Shown here: positions 33,412-41,203 of the stretch, one piece after another
How the letters are laid out: every line of letters begins with the position of its first letter
Numbering within the stretch: position 1 is the first letter of the stretch
NCBI GenBank assembly: GCA_051658525.1
Contig: JBOFMT010000040.1
Location: 1-45,173 of the forward strand
DNA from: JBOFMT01 sp051658525
GTDB lineage: Bacteria; Bacillota_I; Bacilli_A; Erysipelotrichales; Erysipelotrichaceae
Length of the DNA stretch: 45,173 bases
Direction: 5' to 3'
The notes under the pieces: generated by a model
The model's input: the letters and a program-made list of their open reading frames with translations, nothing else
Database searches by the model: none
Told to the model about the DNA's origin: nothing
Position numbers and translations under genes: made by a program

Positions 33412-34527
33412 CTACACCTCATCGTATTTCTTGATATAAACAATATTATTCTTATTCCCCATGATACTGCGTTGTTTGCTAACATGAGCGCGTTTGTCTA
33501 ATACGGCATAAGAAATATTAGCACCTTCCTCAATAATAGCATTTGCCGAAATAATGGAGTTGGTGATGATAGCACCTTTTTTTACATGAACCCCACGGCC
33601 TACCACGCAGTTGATAATCGTTCCTTCAATTTTAGAACCGTTGGCAATCAAGCTCTTTTTCACATCGCTTGACTCTCCATAATGTGTTGGAGGCGAATCA
33701 TTTGTTTGCGTATAAACAGGCCATGTATCTTTCATTAAAGCTTTTGCTGTGTCAATATTATTGAAGTTCATCGTTGTCGCATAGTAAGAACTGAGATCGT
33801 TGATAAATCCAACTTTTCCATGGATTGGATAACCAATCAAACGTAAGCTTTGTATGTGATCGTGTACGATGTCTTTAAACCAATACATACTACTTCGCTC
33901 ATTCGCACTCTTGCATAGCGATTGGAATAACTCTTTACGTAAGATATACGTATCTAAGAAGATGTTTTGTTCACAAGCACAACCACGGTTGATATCCATA
34001 CCGACAACTTGTTGCCCGTGATTGAGCTCTAATGTTTTCGCATGCATGAAATCAGAATCAGCATCGCTGCGTGGTGCGTATAGCATTGTAATATCCGCCT
34101 GTTGGGCTTTGTGGTAATCGATTGCTGCTTGAAAATCACATTGGTAAATGGCGTGAACAGGTGCAATCACAACATAATCCGCGTTGATGATGTCGATATA
34201 GCGCATATTTTTATTGTATGCTTGGATATCGGTATTATATAGAGCGTTGTGGTTTTCTACTTCTGCAGAAAGTAAATGAATCTTTCCGTGTTTGGAGTTG
34301 ATGTTGTATTGTTGCGTACCTGAGATGTGCTCAATCAAAGAGCGAGGCTTGTCGTTAAAGTATACTTGGATTTGATTGATGCTACTCGTAGAAAAGTTAG
34401 AAAGCGGAAAATCGATCAAACGATAACGTCCCATAAAACTAGCAACGCTCATTGGGCGGTAATCGCAGATTCCTTCAATTGTAATATTTGGTTCATTCAT
34501 TGAAACAATTCCCATGATTTTATGCAT
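33412..34527 (-). CDS. glgD: Glucose-1-phosphate adenylyltransferase subunit GlgD
   Basis: 371 residues from the ATG at 34527, which has AAAGGAGG eight to nine bases upstream. It is a nucleotidyltransferase with a C-terminal left-handed beta-helix. It keeps RYRLIDFPLSNFS but lacks the GGxGxRL pyrophosphorylase loop at its start (HKIMGIVSMN instead). This is normal for GlgD, the non-catalytic partner that increases GlgC activity. The start overlaps glgC by eight bases. Confidence 0.93.
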   Translation of the reverse strand: MHKIMGIVSMNEPNITIEGICDYRPMSVASFMGRYRLIDFPLSNFSTSSINQIQVYFNDKPRSLIEHISGTQQYNINSKHGKIHLLSAEVENHNALYNTDIQAYNKNMRYIDIINADYVVIAPVHAIYQCDFQAAIDYHKAQQADITMLYAPRSDADSDFMHAKTLELNHGQQVVGMDINRGCACEQNIFLDTYILRKELFQSLCKSANERSSMYWFKDIVHDHIQSLRLIGYPIHGKVGFINDLSSYYATTMNFNNIDTAKALMKDTWPVYTQTNDSPPTHYGESSDVKKSLIANGSKIEGTIINCVVGRGVHVKKGAIITNSIISANAIIEEGANISYAVLDKRAHVSKQRSIMGNKNNIVYIKKYDEV

Positions 34528-35650
34528 TGTTTGTTTCCTCCTTTGCAATTAGGATGACCCCATCTTCACAACAATGATAGCTAGGTTTTTTCAAGATTTG
34601 ACCTTCATCGACAATAGCGCGATGAACACTAACATTTTCTTCCACAATAACACCTGGTAATAAGACACTGTCTTTGACATGCGCTCCACGTTTGATGTGG
34701 ACATCATGGAACAGGATACAGTTTTCCACGTTTCCTTCGATAATACTACCTTGGTTGATAATTGAGTTGGTGACATTTCCTTCTTCACTAATATAGTGAG
34801 GCGGTGAAACACTATCCTCCGTATAGATTTTCCAGTAATCATCGTTTAAATCAAAGTTGATATGATCGCTTAATAAATCCATATTCGCTTCCCATAGGGA
34901 ATCAATCGTACCTACATCTTTCCAATATCCTAAATAGTCATAAGCATAGAGCTTTTTCTGTTTTGCTAACATGGAAGGGATAATATCCTTTCCAAAATCG
35001 CGAGAAGAATCGGGATTATCATGGTCTTGTTTTAATTCTTCAATTAATGTTTTTGTATTGAAAATATAAATACCCATACTAGCTTTGGTTGATTTTGGTT
35101 GAGCGGGCTTTTCTTCAAATTCGATTACATTTCCATCCGTATCACAGTTCATAATTCCAAAGCGACTTGCTTCTTCTAGCGATACATTTAAAACCGCAAT
35201 ACTCAAATCTGCATTGCGTTCGATATGTTCTTTCAACATTTTTTCATAATTCATTTTGTAAATATGATCACCAGATAAAATTAACGTATAAGGACATTGA
35301 TTGGCCTCAATAAAATCAATGTTTTGGTAAATTGCATCTGCGGTACCTTGGTAAAAATCGACTCCTTCACTTTTTTCACGAGGTGATAAAACATAAATTC
35401 CGCTACCAATGCCATCTAGTCCCCACCGTGAAGCATTGGATACATAAGAGTTTAATAATACCGATTCGTATTGTGTTAAGACACCGATACGATTTACACC
35501 GGAGTTTGCACAGTTTGACAGTGGAAAATCAATAATACGGTATTTCCCTCCGTAGAAAACTGCAGGTTTTGCTATTTTGTTTGTAAGATCTTCTAAACGA
35601 CTTCCTCTACCTCCTGCCAAAACCATGGCAAGCATTTGATTTGCACTCAT
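34520..35650 (-). CDS. glgC: Glucose-1-phosphate adenylyltransferase (catalytic subunit)
   Basis: 376 residues. It makes ADP-glucose from ATP and glucose-1-phosphate, the committed step of glycogen synthesis. MVLAGGRGSRLEDLT near residue 8 is the nucleotide loop. Substrate motifs GGKYRIIDFPLSNCANSG, GTADAIYQN, ILSGDHIYKM, FEEKPAQPKS and YWKDVGTIDSLWEANMDLL follow, with the beta-helix at the end. GGAGGG precedes the ATG. It leads the operon; a cre site lies about 130 bases upstream. Confidence 0.95.
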   Translation of the reverse strand: MSANQMLAMVLAGGRGSRLEDLTNKIAKPAVFYGGKYRIIDFPLSNCANSGVNRIGVLTQYESVLLNSYVSNASRWGLDGIGSGIYVLSPREKSEGVDFYQGTADAIYQNIDFIEANQCPYTLILSGDHIYKMNYEKMLKEHIERNADLSIAVLNVSLEEASRFGIMNCDTDGNVIEFEEKPAQPKSTKASMGIYIFNTKTLIEELKQDHDNPDSSRDFGKDIIPSMLAKQKKLYAYDYLGYWKDVGTIDSLWEANMDLLSDHINFDLNDDYWKIYTEDSVSPPHYISEEGNVTNSIINQGSIIEGNVENCILFHDVHIKRGAHVKDSVLLPGVIVEENVSVHRAIVDEGQILKKPSYHCCEDGVILIAKEETNNA

Positions 35651-35718
35651 GTTCTACCCTCCCTGAACGATTGTTATCTATGCACAAAAAAGTAATCAAA
35701 AACGTCTAATCTAAGTTC

Positions 35719-35724
35719 AGTATA
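35719..35724 (-). promoter_or_regulatory. Candidate -10 box of the glg promoter
   Basis: On the minus strand TATACT lies about 70 bases before the glgC ATG. No good -35 is seen at 17 bases, which fits a promoter that needs an activator such as CcpA upstream. Confidence 0.4.
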
Positions 35725-35779
35725 ACCCATATAGTTGCGTAATTCCACAACAAATGGTGAAATAATTTACAAAAATAAT

Positions 35780-35793
35780 TGTAATCGTTTTCA
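35780..35793. promoter_or_regulatory. CcpA-type catabolite response element (cre)
   Basis: TGTAATCGTTTTCA fits the consensus TGNAANCGNTNNCA at every fixed position. It lies about 60 bases upstream of the glg -10 and about 110 upstream of the divergent hydrolase promoter. A distant upstream cre usually activates rather than blocks, so it more likely raises glycogen synthesis under sugar excess; that is inference. Confidence 0.7.
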
Positions 35794-35800
35794 TAAAAAC

Positions 35801-35815
35801 TGTGCAACTTGCACA
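35801..35815. promoter_or_regulatory. Perfect 15-bp palindrome, possible operator
   Basis: TGTGCAA-C-TTGCACA is a perfect inverted repeat with one central base, only seven bases from the cre site. It lies in the 315-base gap between the divergent glgC and hydrolase genes. It has the form of a dimeric repressor site, but a hairpin RNA element is not excluded. The rest of the gap is AT-rich and without a gene. Confidence 0.45.
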
Positions 35816-35903
35816 AAGTTTTCTGAGCCCTTAAAAACAGGCTTTTTGGACGTTTTTGGTAATTCCCAATGTTGATAATTTCTTGTTTTTTTTTGAAAAG
35901 CAA

Positions 35904-35932
35904 TTGCATTCGTTTGGTAGTTTTAGTATGCT
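35904..35932 (+). promoter_or_regulatory. Promoter of the alpha/beta hydrolase-like gene
   Basis: TTGCAT (35904-35909), a 17-base spacer and TATGCT (35927-35932), about 34 bases before the ATG. Confidence 0.5.
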
Positions 35933-35965
35933 AGAAAAATATATGGGGTAAGGGGACACTATAGT

Positions 35966-36667
35966 ATGAAAAAATTAGTAACCTATGGCGTTTTAGTATT
36001 GTTGACACTGCTGTGCGGTGTGATATTTTATTTGGATCAAACAGCGTATATGCCTGTAATTGATATGGTACCATACAGTATTAGTGTTGAAGCTTATCAG
36101 GTGGGCCACCAAGGGGATTACATTTACTATGATGTAGAAGATGATAAAGGTTTGATCGTCTTGTATCCAGGAGCACGTGTGGATCCGCTATCATATGCGA
36201 AATTCAGTGCAAATCTTGCTACACAGAGTAAATACGATGTCGTTGTTATGAAGTTTTTCCTTGATTTAGCGATTTTTGGTGTCGAACAGGCTGATACGGT
36301 AATTGATGTGTGTGAAAATCGAAAATTGATTATGATGGGTCACGCTTTGGGTGGGACGATGGCTGCGACCTATGCCAACTATAATCAAGAGGTTGATGGA
36401 ATGATTTTATTATCCGCTGCTTTGAATCAGCCATTACGAGACATCCCAACCTTAGATTTTCGTGCTAGTAACGATGCTATTCTAAAGGTGGATCCCAAAC
36501 AAGCAGCGTATTATCCAGTTCAAACAACACACGTTGTTATTGAGGGGGGAAATCATGCAGGTTATGCAGATTATGGTCCTCACATAAAGGATGGACCCCT
36601 TGAAACTGATACGCAACAAGAACAAACCATTCAATCCATTGTTGCTTGGTTAGAACAATTAAAATAA
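35966..36667 (+). CDS. Membrane-anchored alpha/beta-hydrolase-fold protein lacking the nucleophile serine
   Basis: 233 residues. An N-terminal membrane segment (residues 4-24) is followed by an extracytoplasmic alpha/beta-hydrolase domain of the PF12695 type: LIVLYPGARVDPLSYAKF, then the nucleophile elbow at about residue 124, and a C-terminal VVIEGGNHAGYADYG with the catalytic His. The elbow reads GHALGG instead of GHSLGG; codon GCT replaces a serine codon, so the catalytic Ser is Ala. The Asp candidate (ASNDAIL) is kept. It is probably a pseudo-hydrolase with a binding or sensing role, unless the base is a sequence error. It is divergent from glgC and ends in a strong terminator. Confidence 0.75.
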   Translation: MKKLVTYGVLVLLTLLCGVIFYLDQTAYMPVIDMVPYSISVEAYQVGHQGDYIYYDVEDDKGLIVLYPGARVDPLSYAKFSANLATQSKYDVVVMKFFLDLAIFGVEQADTVIDVCENRKLIMMGHALGGTMAATYANYNQEVDGMILLSAALNQPLRDIPTLDFRASNDAILKVDPKQAAYYPVQTTHVVIEGGNHAGYADYGPHIKDGPLETDTQQEQTIQSIVAWLEQLK

Positions 36668-36694
36668 AACCACCCTTTTTCAAGGGTGGTTTTT
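36667..36694. terminator. Bidirectional terminator between the hydrolase-like and aldo/keto reductase genes
   Basis: An 11-bp stem (36667-36677 with 36682-36692, AAACCACCCTT arm), a 4-base loop and T-runs for both directions. Confidence 0.9.
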
Positions 36695-36697
36695 GCA

Positions 36698-37516
36698 TTA
36701 GAAAGTAATGGTGTCTGGATCAGGTCCAATACGTGTAGCTGTATTCAAAGTGTCGATAAGGTTCATATCTTCCTCTGCTAATACAAAATCAAAAATATCG
36801 ATATTTTCAGCAATGCGATGTTCTTTGATTGATTTTGGAATTAAAACAACTCCTTTTTGTAGATGCCAACGCAACGTAATTTGTGAAATCGTTTTGTTGT
36901 ATTTCTCTGCTAGTGTTTGCATCACTTCTTTTTCGAAGATTTTACCTTGCATCAAAGGTCCCCATCCAGTAATTAAGATATCTTGAGCATCACAATACGA
37001 ACGTAGTGATTCTTGTTGGAATTGTGGGTGAAATTCAACTTGGTTCATCATCGGTTTGATACGACACATTGCCAAAATTTCATCAAGGTGATGCTCTTTG
37101 AAATTACTTACCCCAATCGCTCTAATTTTTTTAGCCAAGTATAAATCTTCAAGTGCACGCCATGCTTCCGTATTTAATTCCTTTGGCCAGTGGACTAAGT
37201 ATAAGTCGATATAATCAACTCCAAGCTTTTTACAAGATGTTTCAAATGCTTCGATTGCATCATCATAAGCATGTTTATCATTCCAAAGTTTCGTTGTTAG
37301 AAAGATCTCTTCTCTGGCGATACCACTTGTTTTGATTGCTTCCCCTACAGATTCTTCATTTTGGTAAATTGCAGCAGTATCAATATGACGAATCCCTTGT
37401 TGCAGTGCCCATAACACGCTTTGTTTTGTTACTTCTCCATCCTCGATTTTGAAGGTGCCGAACCCTACCTTCGGTATTGTTACTCCATTGTGCATTGTAT
37501 AACTATCTAATAACAT
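36698..37516 (-). CDS. Aldo/keto reductase
   Basis: 272 residues, the size of AKR5-type 2,5-diketo-gluconate reductases. The catalytic tetrad is visible: Asp and Tyr in HIDTAAIYQNEESVG, Lys in LTTKLWND and His in YLVHWP. NADPH-binding IPKSIKEHRIAENI and MNQVEFHPQFQQ follow. It reduces aldehydes or ketones with NAD(P)H; the physiological substrate (for example methylglyoxal) cannot be told. AGGAGGA precedes the ATG. It is a single gene. Confidence 0.9.
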   Translation of the reverse strand: MLLDSYTMHNGVTIPKVGFGTFKIEDGEVTKQSVLWALQQGIRHIDTAAIYQNEESVGEAIKTSGIAREEIFLTTKLWNDKHAYDDAIEAFETSCKKLGVDYIDLYLVHWPKELNTEAWRALEDLYLAKKIRAIGVSNFKEHHLDEILAMCRIKPMMNQVEFHPQFQQESLRSYCDAQDILITGWGPLMQGKIFEKEVMQTLAEKYNKTISQITLRWHLQKGVVLIPKSIKEHRIAENIDIFDFVLAEEDMNLIDTLNTATRIGPDPDTITF

Positions 37517-37541
37517 ACGTTGTCCTCCTCTGTATAATATT

Positions 37542-37560
37542 AGTATATCAAATGTGTCAA
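37542..37560 (-). promoter_or_regulatory. Aldo/keto reductase promoter elements
   Basis: On the minus strand TTGACA lies at 37555-37560 and TGATATACT, an extended -10, has its hexamer at 37542-37547. A second -10 option (TTATAC at 37532-37537) is 17 bases from the TTGACA but would start inside the ribosome site. Confidence 0.45.
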
Positions 37561-37578
37561 GTGTGTTAGATACATTAC

Positions 37579-37606
37579 TTGCATGTTTTGTTATGCGTTC
37601 TATAAT
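37579..37606 (+). promoter_or_regulatory. Promoter of the DUF2177 gene with a very short leader
   Basis: TTGCAT (37579-37584), a 16-base spacer and a perfect TATAAT (37601-37606). The predicted start of transcription is near 37613, at the GGAGG, leaving about 13 bases of 5' leader. Confidence 0.55.
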
Positions 37607-37625
37607 GTGGATGGAGGTACTAACG

Positions 37626-38024
37626 ATGCAACAATTTATGAAACTGTATGGAATTGCATTTGTTGTTTTTTTTATTATTGATATATTATGGTTAGCGGTA
37701 TTTGCGAAGGGGTTTTACCAGAAACAGTTGGGCTTTTTGATGAGAGCAAACGTTGCTTGGTTTGCGGCAATCGCTTTTTATCTAATCTATATTTTTGCCC
37801 TGGTTGCTTTGATTTTGATACCAGCCGTTCAACAAGAACAAGGCTATCAATGGATTTGGAGAGCTGCTTTATTTGGGTTTGTATGTTATGCAACGTATGA
37901 TTTAACCAATCTAGCAACGATAAAAGACTGGCCAATCCTAGTGACTGTAGTTGATTTGGTTTGGGGGACTCTGGTTAGTGTCTTGGTTGGTGTTGCTACC
38001 TATGCGATTTATTTTATGTTCTAA
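37626..38024 (+). CDS. DUF2177 family membrane protein
   Basis: 132 residues from the ATG at 37626, chosen because GGAGGT (37613-37618) sits before it and the predicted promoter overlaps the upstream in-frame codons. Four membrane helices fill most of it. The conserved FFIIDILWLAVFAKGFYQKQLG in helix one and CYATYDLTNLATIKDWP between helices three and four mark DUF2177. The function of the family is not known. It is divergent from the aldo/keto reductase. Confidence 0.8.
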   Translation: MQQFMKLYGIAFVVFFIIDILWLAVFAKGFYQKQLGFLMRANVAWFAAIAFYLIYIFALVALILIPAVQQEQGYQWIWRAALFGFVCYATYDLTNLATIKDWPILVTVVDLVWGTLVSVLVGVATYAIYFMF

Positions 38025-38069
38025 CCCATAAATTCTAAAAAATAGTGTCCTTCTTTCACACTTTCGGCG

Positions 38070-38075
38070 TATAAT
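38070..38075 (+). promoter_or_regulatory. -10 box of the DMT/ATP-grasp operon
   Basis: A perfect TATAAT about 26 bases before the ATG of the DMT gene, with only GTCCTT as a poor -35 at 17 bases. Confidence 0.45.
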
Positions 38076-38101
38076 GTAAGAAATACTAGGGGGATAAGGA
38101 T

Positions 38102-38962
38102 ATGAATCAAAAACAAGCGAATGCAGTCTTATTGTTAGTAGCAATCATCTGGGGAAGTGGCTTTATTGCAATGAAGTGGGTGCTTGATACGGGAATGCAA
38201 CCTTTTACATTGTTATTTCTGCGCTTTGGTCTAGCGAGTGCCATGCTTGGTATGGCACTTATGGGTATGCAAGTAAAAATAACAAAAGCTGATCTTGTAC
38301 CCGGTGTGGTCTTAGGTGGTTTTCTATTTTTAGCTTTCGCCTTTCAAACGGTTGGGCTACAGTATACCAGTGTGGGAAACAATGCATTTTTAACTGCAGC
38401 CAACGTGGTGATGGTACCTTATTTTCTCTACTTATTTACGAAAAAGAAACCAGGAAATGATGCTGTTTTTGCAGCAATCCTGTGTATGTTAGGGATCGCT
38501 TTGTTAAGTTTTGATGGTACATTTACCATCAATGTGGGGGATGCTTTAACCTTAGTTTGTGCTGTGTTTTTCGCTTTGCATATCATTTTTGTACAACATT
38601 TTAATAAAAAAGAACATCATGTGTTGGTACTTGTTTTCTTACAAACACTTGTCGCGATGGTGTTTAGTTTTATTTGCATGTTATGGGAACCAAGAATTGG
38701 TGGGATCACACGCAGTGCAGCGTGGGGCTTACTCTATCTTGCTGTGTTCTCAACAACGCTTTGCTTTTTCTTGCAAAATCTTGGCCAAAAATATACGGAA
38801 GCCAATACTGCTGCGATAATTATGGCGAGCGAATCTTTGTTTGGTGCACTCTTTGCCGTTTTGTTATACCAACAAGGGGTTGATTTGCAATGGATTTTAG
38901 GTTGTGTCGCGATATTTCTTGCTATTTTATTAAGTGAAGGTGTGTTTCGAAAGGAGACATAA
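38102..38962 (+). CDS. DMT superfamily (EamA) transporter
   Basis: 286 residues with ten predicted membrane helices in two EamA repeats. AIIWGSGFIAMKW at the start and FLRFGLA, then YTEANTAAIIMASESLFGALFAVLLY in the second repeat, are typical. Members usually export amino acids or related metabolites, or take up nucleosides and cofactors; the substrate cannot be read here. It starts a row of five genes with gaps of two to ten bases or overlaps, including two ATP-grasp enzymes, so it may carry their product or substrate. Confidence 0.88.
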   Translation: MNQKQANAVLLLVAIIWGSGFIAMKWVLDTGMQPFTLLFLRFGLASAMLGMALMGMQVKITKADLVPGVVLGGFLFLAFAFQTVGLQYTSVGNNAFLTAANVVMVPYFLYLFTKKKPGNDAVFAAILCMLGIALLSFDGTFTINVGDALTLVCAVFFALHIIFVQHFNKKEHHVLVLVFLQTLVAMVFSFICMLWEPRIGGITRSAAWGLLYLAVFSTTLCFFLQNLGQKYTEANTAAIIMASESLFGALFAVLLYQQGVDLQWILGCVAIFLAILLSEGVFRKET

Positions 38963-38964
38963 AG

Positions 38965-39546
38965 ATGAAAACTTTAGCTTTGATAGTTTCTTTGTTTGCT
39001 GCTCTTTGTATTGGAGCATTGGGGATGTACTGGTATTTGGATCAAACTACCCAGGTTGAACCATGCGAGGTTTGTCCTCTATGTCCTGTAGTGCAAGAAA
39101 CACTAGATAAAACGAATGCCATTCAAGATATGTATTTTCAAAAAGTTGCAATCGATGCAAGTGTATCGCTTGAGGTAGTGTTGCAAGATTTTGGACTTAG
39201 TCAACGTTCCATTATTCATCCTGATAGTTTAGCACCGTATGCGACCCATTATGCAATCATCTATGGGGAAGAAGATATCAAAAACATAGAATTGTATACG
39301 CTTGATGCAGATATCTTAGCGACGTTGGATTATGATTTCGTTCAGTATATGGCACAACAAGAAGGTGTGTTATTGGTGGATGAATTACAAAGAGATCAAG
39401 TGTTGGTTGTTGATGTGGTGGAAAGTGAAGCGGTGCCCGTACACCTATTACGGTTTGAGCGCTCAGATACGGTATATTACTGGGTAATTCAATATGATGG
39501 TAAGGGTGATCGCAAATTAATCGAGGATATTTATGAAGCAAATTAA
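38965..39546 (+). CDS. Single-pass membrane protein with CxxCxxC motif, function unknown
   Basis: 193 residues. An N-terminal hydrophobic segment (residues 3-24, LALIVSLFAALCIGALGMYWYL) is followed by PCEVCPLCP just outside the membrane, then an acidic soluble part with no domain I can name. No lipobox is evident. The three clustered cysteines could bind metal or form disulfides. It begins two bases after the DMT gene and its last 14 bases overlap the first ATP-grasp gene, so it is surely part of that operon. It could be an accessory or a substrate of the ligases, but nothing in the sequence proves this. Confidence 0.7.
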   Translation: MKTLALIVSLFAALCIGALGMYWYLDQTTQVEPCEVCPLCPVVQETLDKTNAIQDMYFQKVAIDASVSLEVVLQDFGLSQRSIIHPDSLAPYATHYAIIYGEEDIKNIELYTLDADILATLDYDFVQYMAQQEGVLLVDELQRDQVLVVDVVESEAVPVHLLRFERSDTVYYWVIQYDGKGDRKLIEDIYEAN

Positions 39547-40411
39547 AGGAATCTTAGTTTACAATGCAAGTTTACAAGGAGAAAAGTTTCAACAATTGCA
39601 TGCTTGTTATAAAGAAAGTGCAAACCGTTTTGGGATTGCACTTTCTCTCTATTCCAATTTAGAGCTTTGTGTTGGTATTCAAGAAGGAAAACTAACATTA
39701 CCGCCATTGGAGGCAGATTTTATTTTATTTTTAGATAAAGATATTATTTTGGCTTCCCTGCTAGAAGTTGCAGGCTACTGGGTGCTGAATTCTAGTGCCT
39801 GTATAGCGACATGCGATGATAAGCGCAAAACGTATCAAGCGATGCTAGGTGCCAACATTCCGATGTTGGATACGATATTTGCACCGCTTTTATTTCAACC
39901 CTGTAACATGGAGCGCTTTAATGAGCAACTCATTGCGAATTTTGGTTTACCGTTGGTCCTGAAAGCTGCTTTTGGTAGTTTTGGAGAACAAGTGCATTTG
40001 GTTACTTCATCTGATGAGCTATTGGCTTATCAACAACGTTACGCTACGATTCCACATCTCTACCAACGCTTCCAAACAAGTAGTATCGGAAGGGATGTTC
40101 GGATGCATGTGGTAGGTGGACGCGTAATTGTGAGTATGGAACGAAACAATCCTCTTGATTTTCGGGCGAATGTAACAAATGGTGGATCTATGCAACCCTT
40201 TACGCCTCCTGCTAATTTTCAAGCATTAGCACTGCGCGTAGCAGAAGTCTTACAAGCGGACTTTCTAGGCATTGACCTATTGTTTGATGAGGATGGAGCA
40301 CCGATTGTATGCGAAGTGAACTCCAATGCCCATATTGTCAATATTTTGGCGTGTACGGGTGTCAATGTAGCAGATGCCATCTTTGAAATGGTCCGGGAGC
40401 GAATGGTATGA
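39533..40411 (+). CDS. RimK-type ATP-grasp ligase 1
   Basis: 292 residues. The N-terminal domain (GILVYNASLQ) precedes an ATP-grasp fold: LPLVLKAAFGSFGEQVHLV (ATP lysine and glycine loop, about residue 142), YQRFQTSSIGRDVRMHVVGG, FRANVTNGGSMQPF, then ADFLGIDLL and IVCEVNSNAH with the metal-binding Glu and Asn. All residues expected for catalysis appear present. Relatives include RimK, which adds glutamate to ribosomal protein S6, and LysX. It would join an acid to an amine using ATP; substrates are unknown. It overlaps the gene before by 14 bases and the next, a divergent paralogue, by four. Confidence 0.82.
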   Translation: MKQIKGILVYNASLQGEKFQQLHACYKESANRFGIALSLYSNLELCVGIQEGKLTLPPLEADFILFLDKDIILASLLEVAGYWVLNSSACIATCDDKRKTYQAMLGANIPMLDTIFAPLLFQPCNMERFNEQLIANFGLPLVLKAAFGSFGEQVHLVTSSDELLAYQQRYATIPHLYQRFQTSSIGRDVRMHVVGGRVIVSMERNNPLDFRANVTNGGSMQPFTPPANFQALALRVAEVLQADFLGIDLLFDEDGAPIVCEVNSNAHIVNILACTGVNVADAIFEMVRERMV

Positions 40412-41193
40412 AGCGTGGAATATTAATATACCAAAGAGCGGATTATGAGTTGAATCATTGGTTTGCACAGGAGTTTTTGCGACAAGCCGAGCAATTTAGA
40501 CTTGAACTTAGCTTGTGTTTTTGGGAAGACTTATGCGTACAAGATACGTTTGAGGACATACAATTTGCCATCAACCGTAGTAGGGATGTTGAAATTGCGG
40601 CAAGGCTGGAACAGCAAGGTGTTCGGGTTTTTAATACATCAAAGGTAGCAAACTTAGGCAATGACAAATATGAGATGTATCTTGCACTACAAGCGCATGG
40701 ATTCCCAGTGGTTCCAACGCGCTATCAATGCCCTTGGGATGAACTTCCCTTTGTTGTGAAGGATCCGTTTGGACATGGAGGGGAACAAGTATATCGTATC
40801 GATTCTTGGGAAGCCTATGAGCAATTTTCTAATATACCTCATATTAGCCAACCTTTGATCTCACCTACCATTGGGGATTTGCGTATTGTAGTTTTGGCTG
40901 AGAAAATCTTAACTGCACTCTTACGTACCAATAGCCAAGATTTCCGTCATAACATCAAACAAGGTGCAAGTGTGCAACCCTTTGAACCAACACCAAAGAT
41001 GATTGAAGTGGTCCAAGCATTACAAACATTCATGGGTATGGATTTGGGAGGAATTGATTTGTTGCTCTTAGCGGATGGGCAATTTTATATCAATGAAATT
41101 GAAGATGTAGTAGGTGTGAGAAGTGTCTATCAAACGACAACTTTAGATGTAGTTGCATTATACTTGGCATATATTGCCAAAGAAATACAGTAG
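40408..41193 (+). CDS. RimK-type ATP-grasp ligase 2, divergent paralogue
   Basis: 261 residues, the same architecture as its neighbour: GILIYQRADYELNHWFAQEF, LPFVVKDPFGHGGEQVYRI (ATP lysine and glycine loop), GDLRIVVL, DFRHNIKQGASVQPF, MDLGGIDLLL and YINEIEDVVG. It departs at two conserved positions. The Arg before Asp in GRDxR is missing (IGDLR), and the metal-binding ExN is ExE. It may be a modified ligase or a regulatory partner in a heterodimer. The four-base ATGA overlap with ligase 1 suggests equal production. From memory, such EVNSNA/NEIEDVVG pairs recur in Bacillota but are uncharacterised. Confidence 0.8.
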   Translation: MKRGILIYQRADYELNHWFAQEFLRQAEQFRLELSLCFWEDLCVQDTFEDIQFAINRSRDVEIAARLEQQGVRVFNTSKVANLGNDKYEMYLALQAHGFPVVPTRYQCPWDELPFVVKDPFGHGGEQVYRIDSWEAYEQFSNIPHISQPLISPTIGDLRIVVLAEKILTALLRTNSQDFRHNIKQGASVQPFEPTPKMIEVVQALQTFMGMDLGGIDLLLLADGQFYINEIEDVVGVRSVYQTTTLDVVALYLAYIAKEIQ

Positions 41194-41203
41194 GGGGAAT
41201 AAC

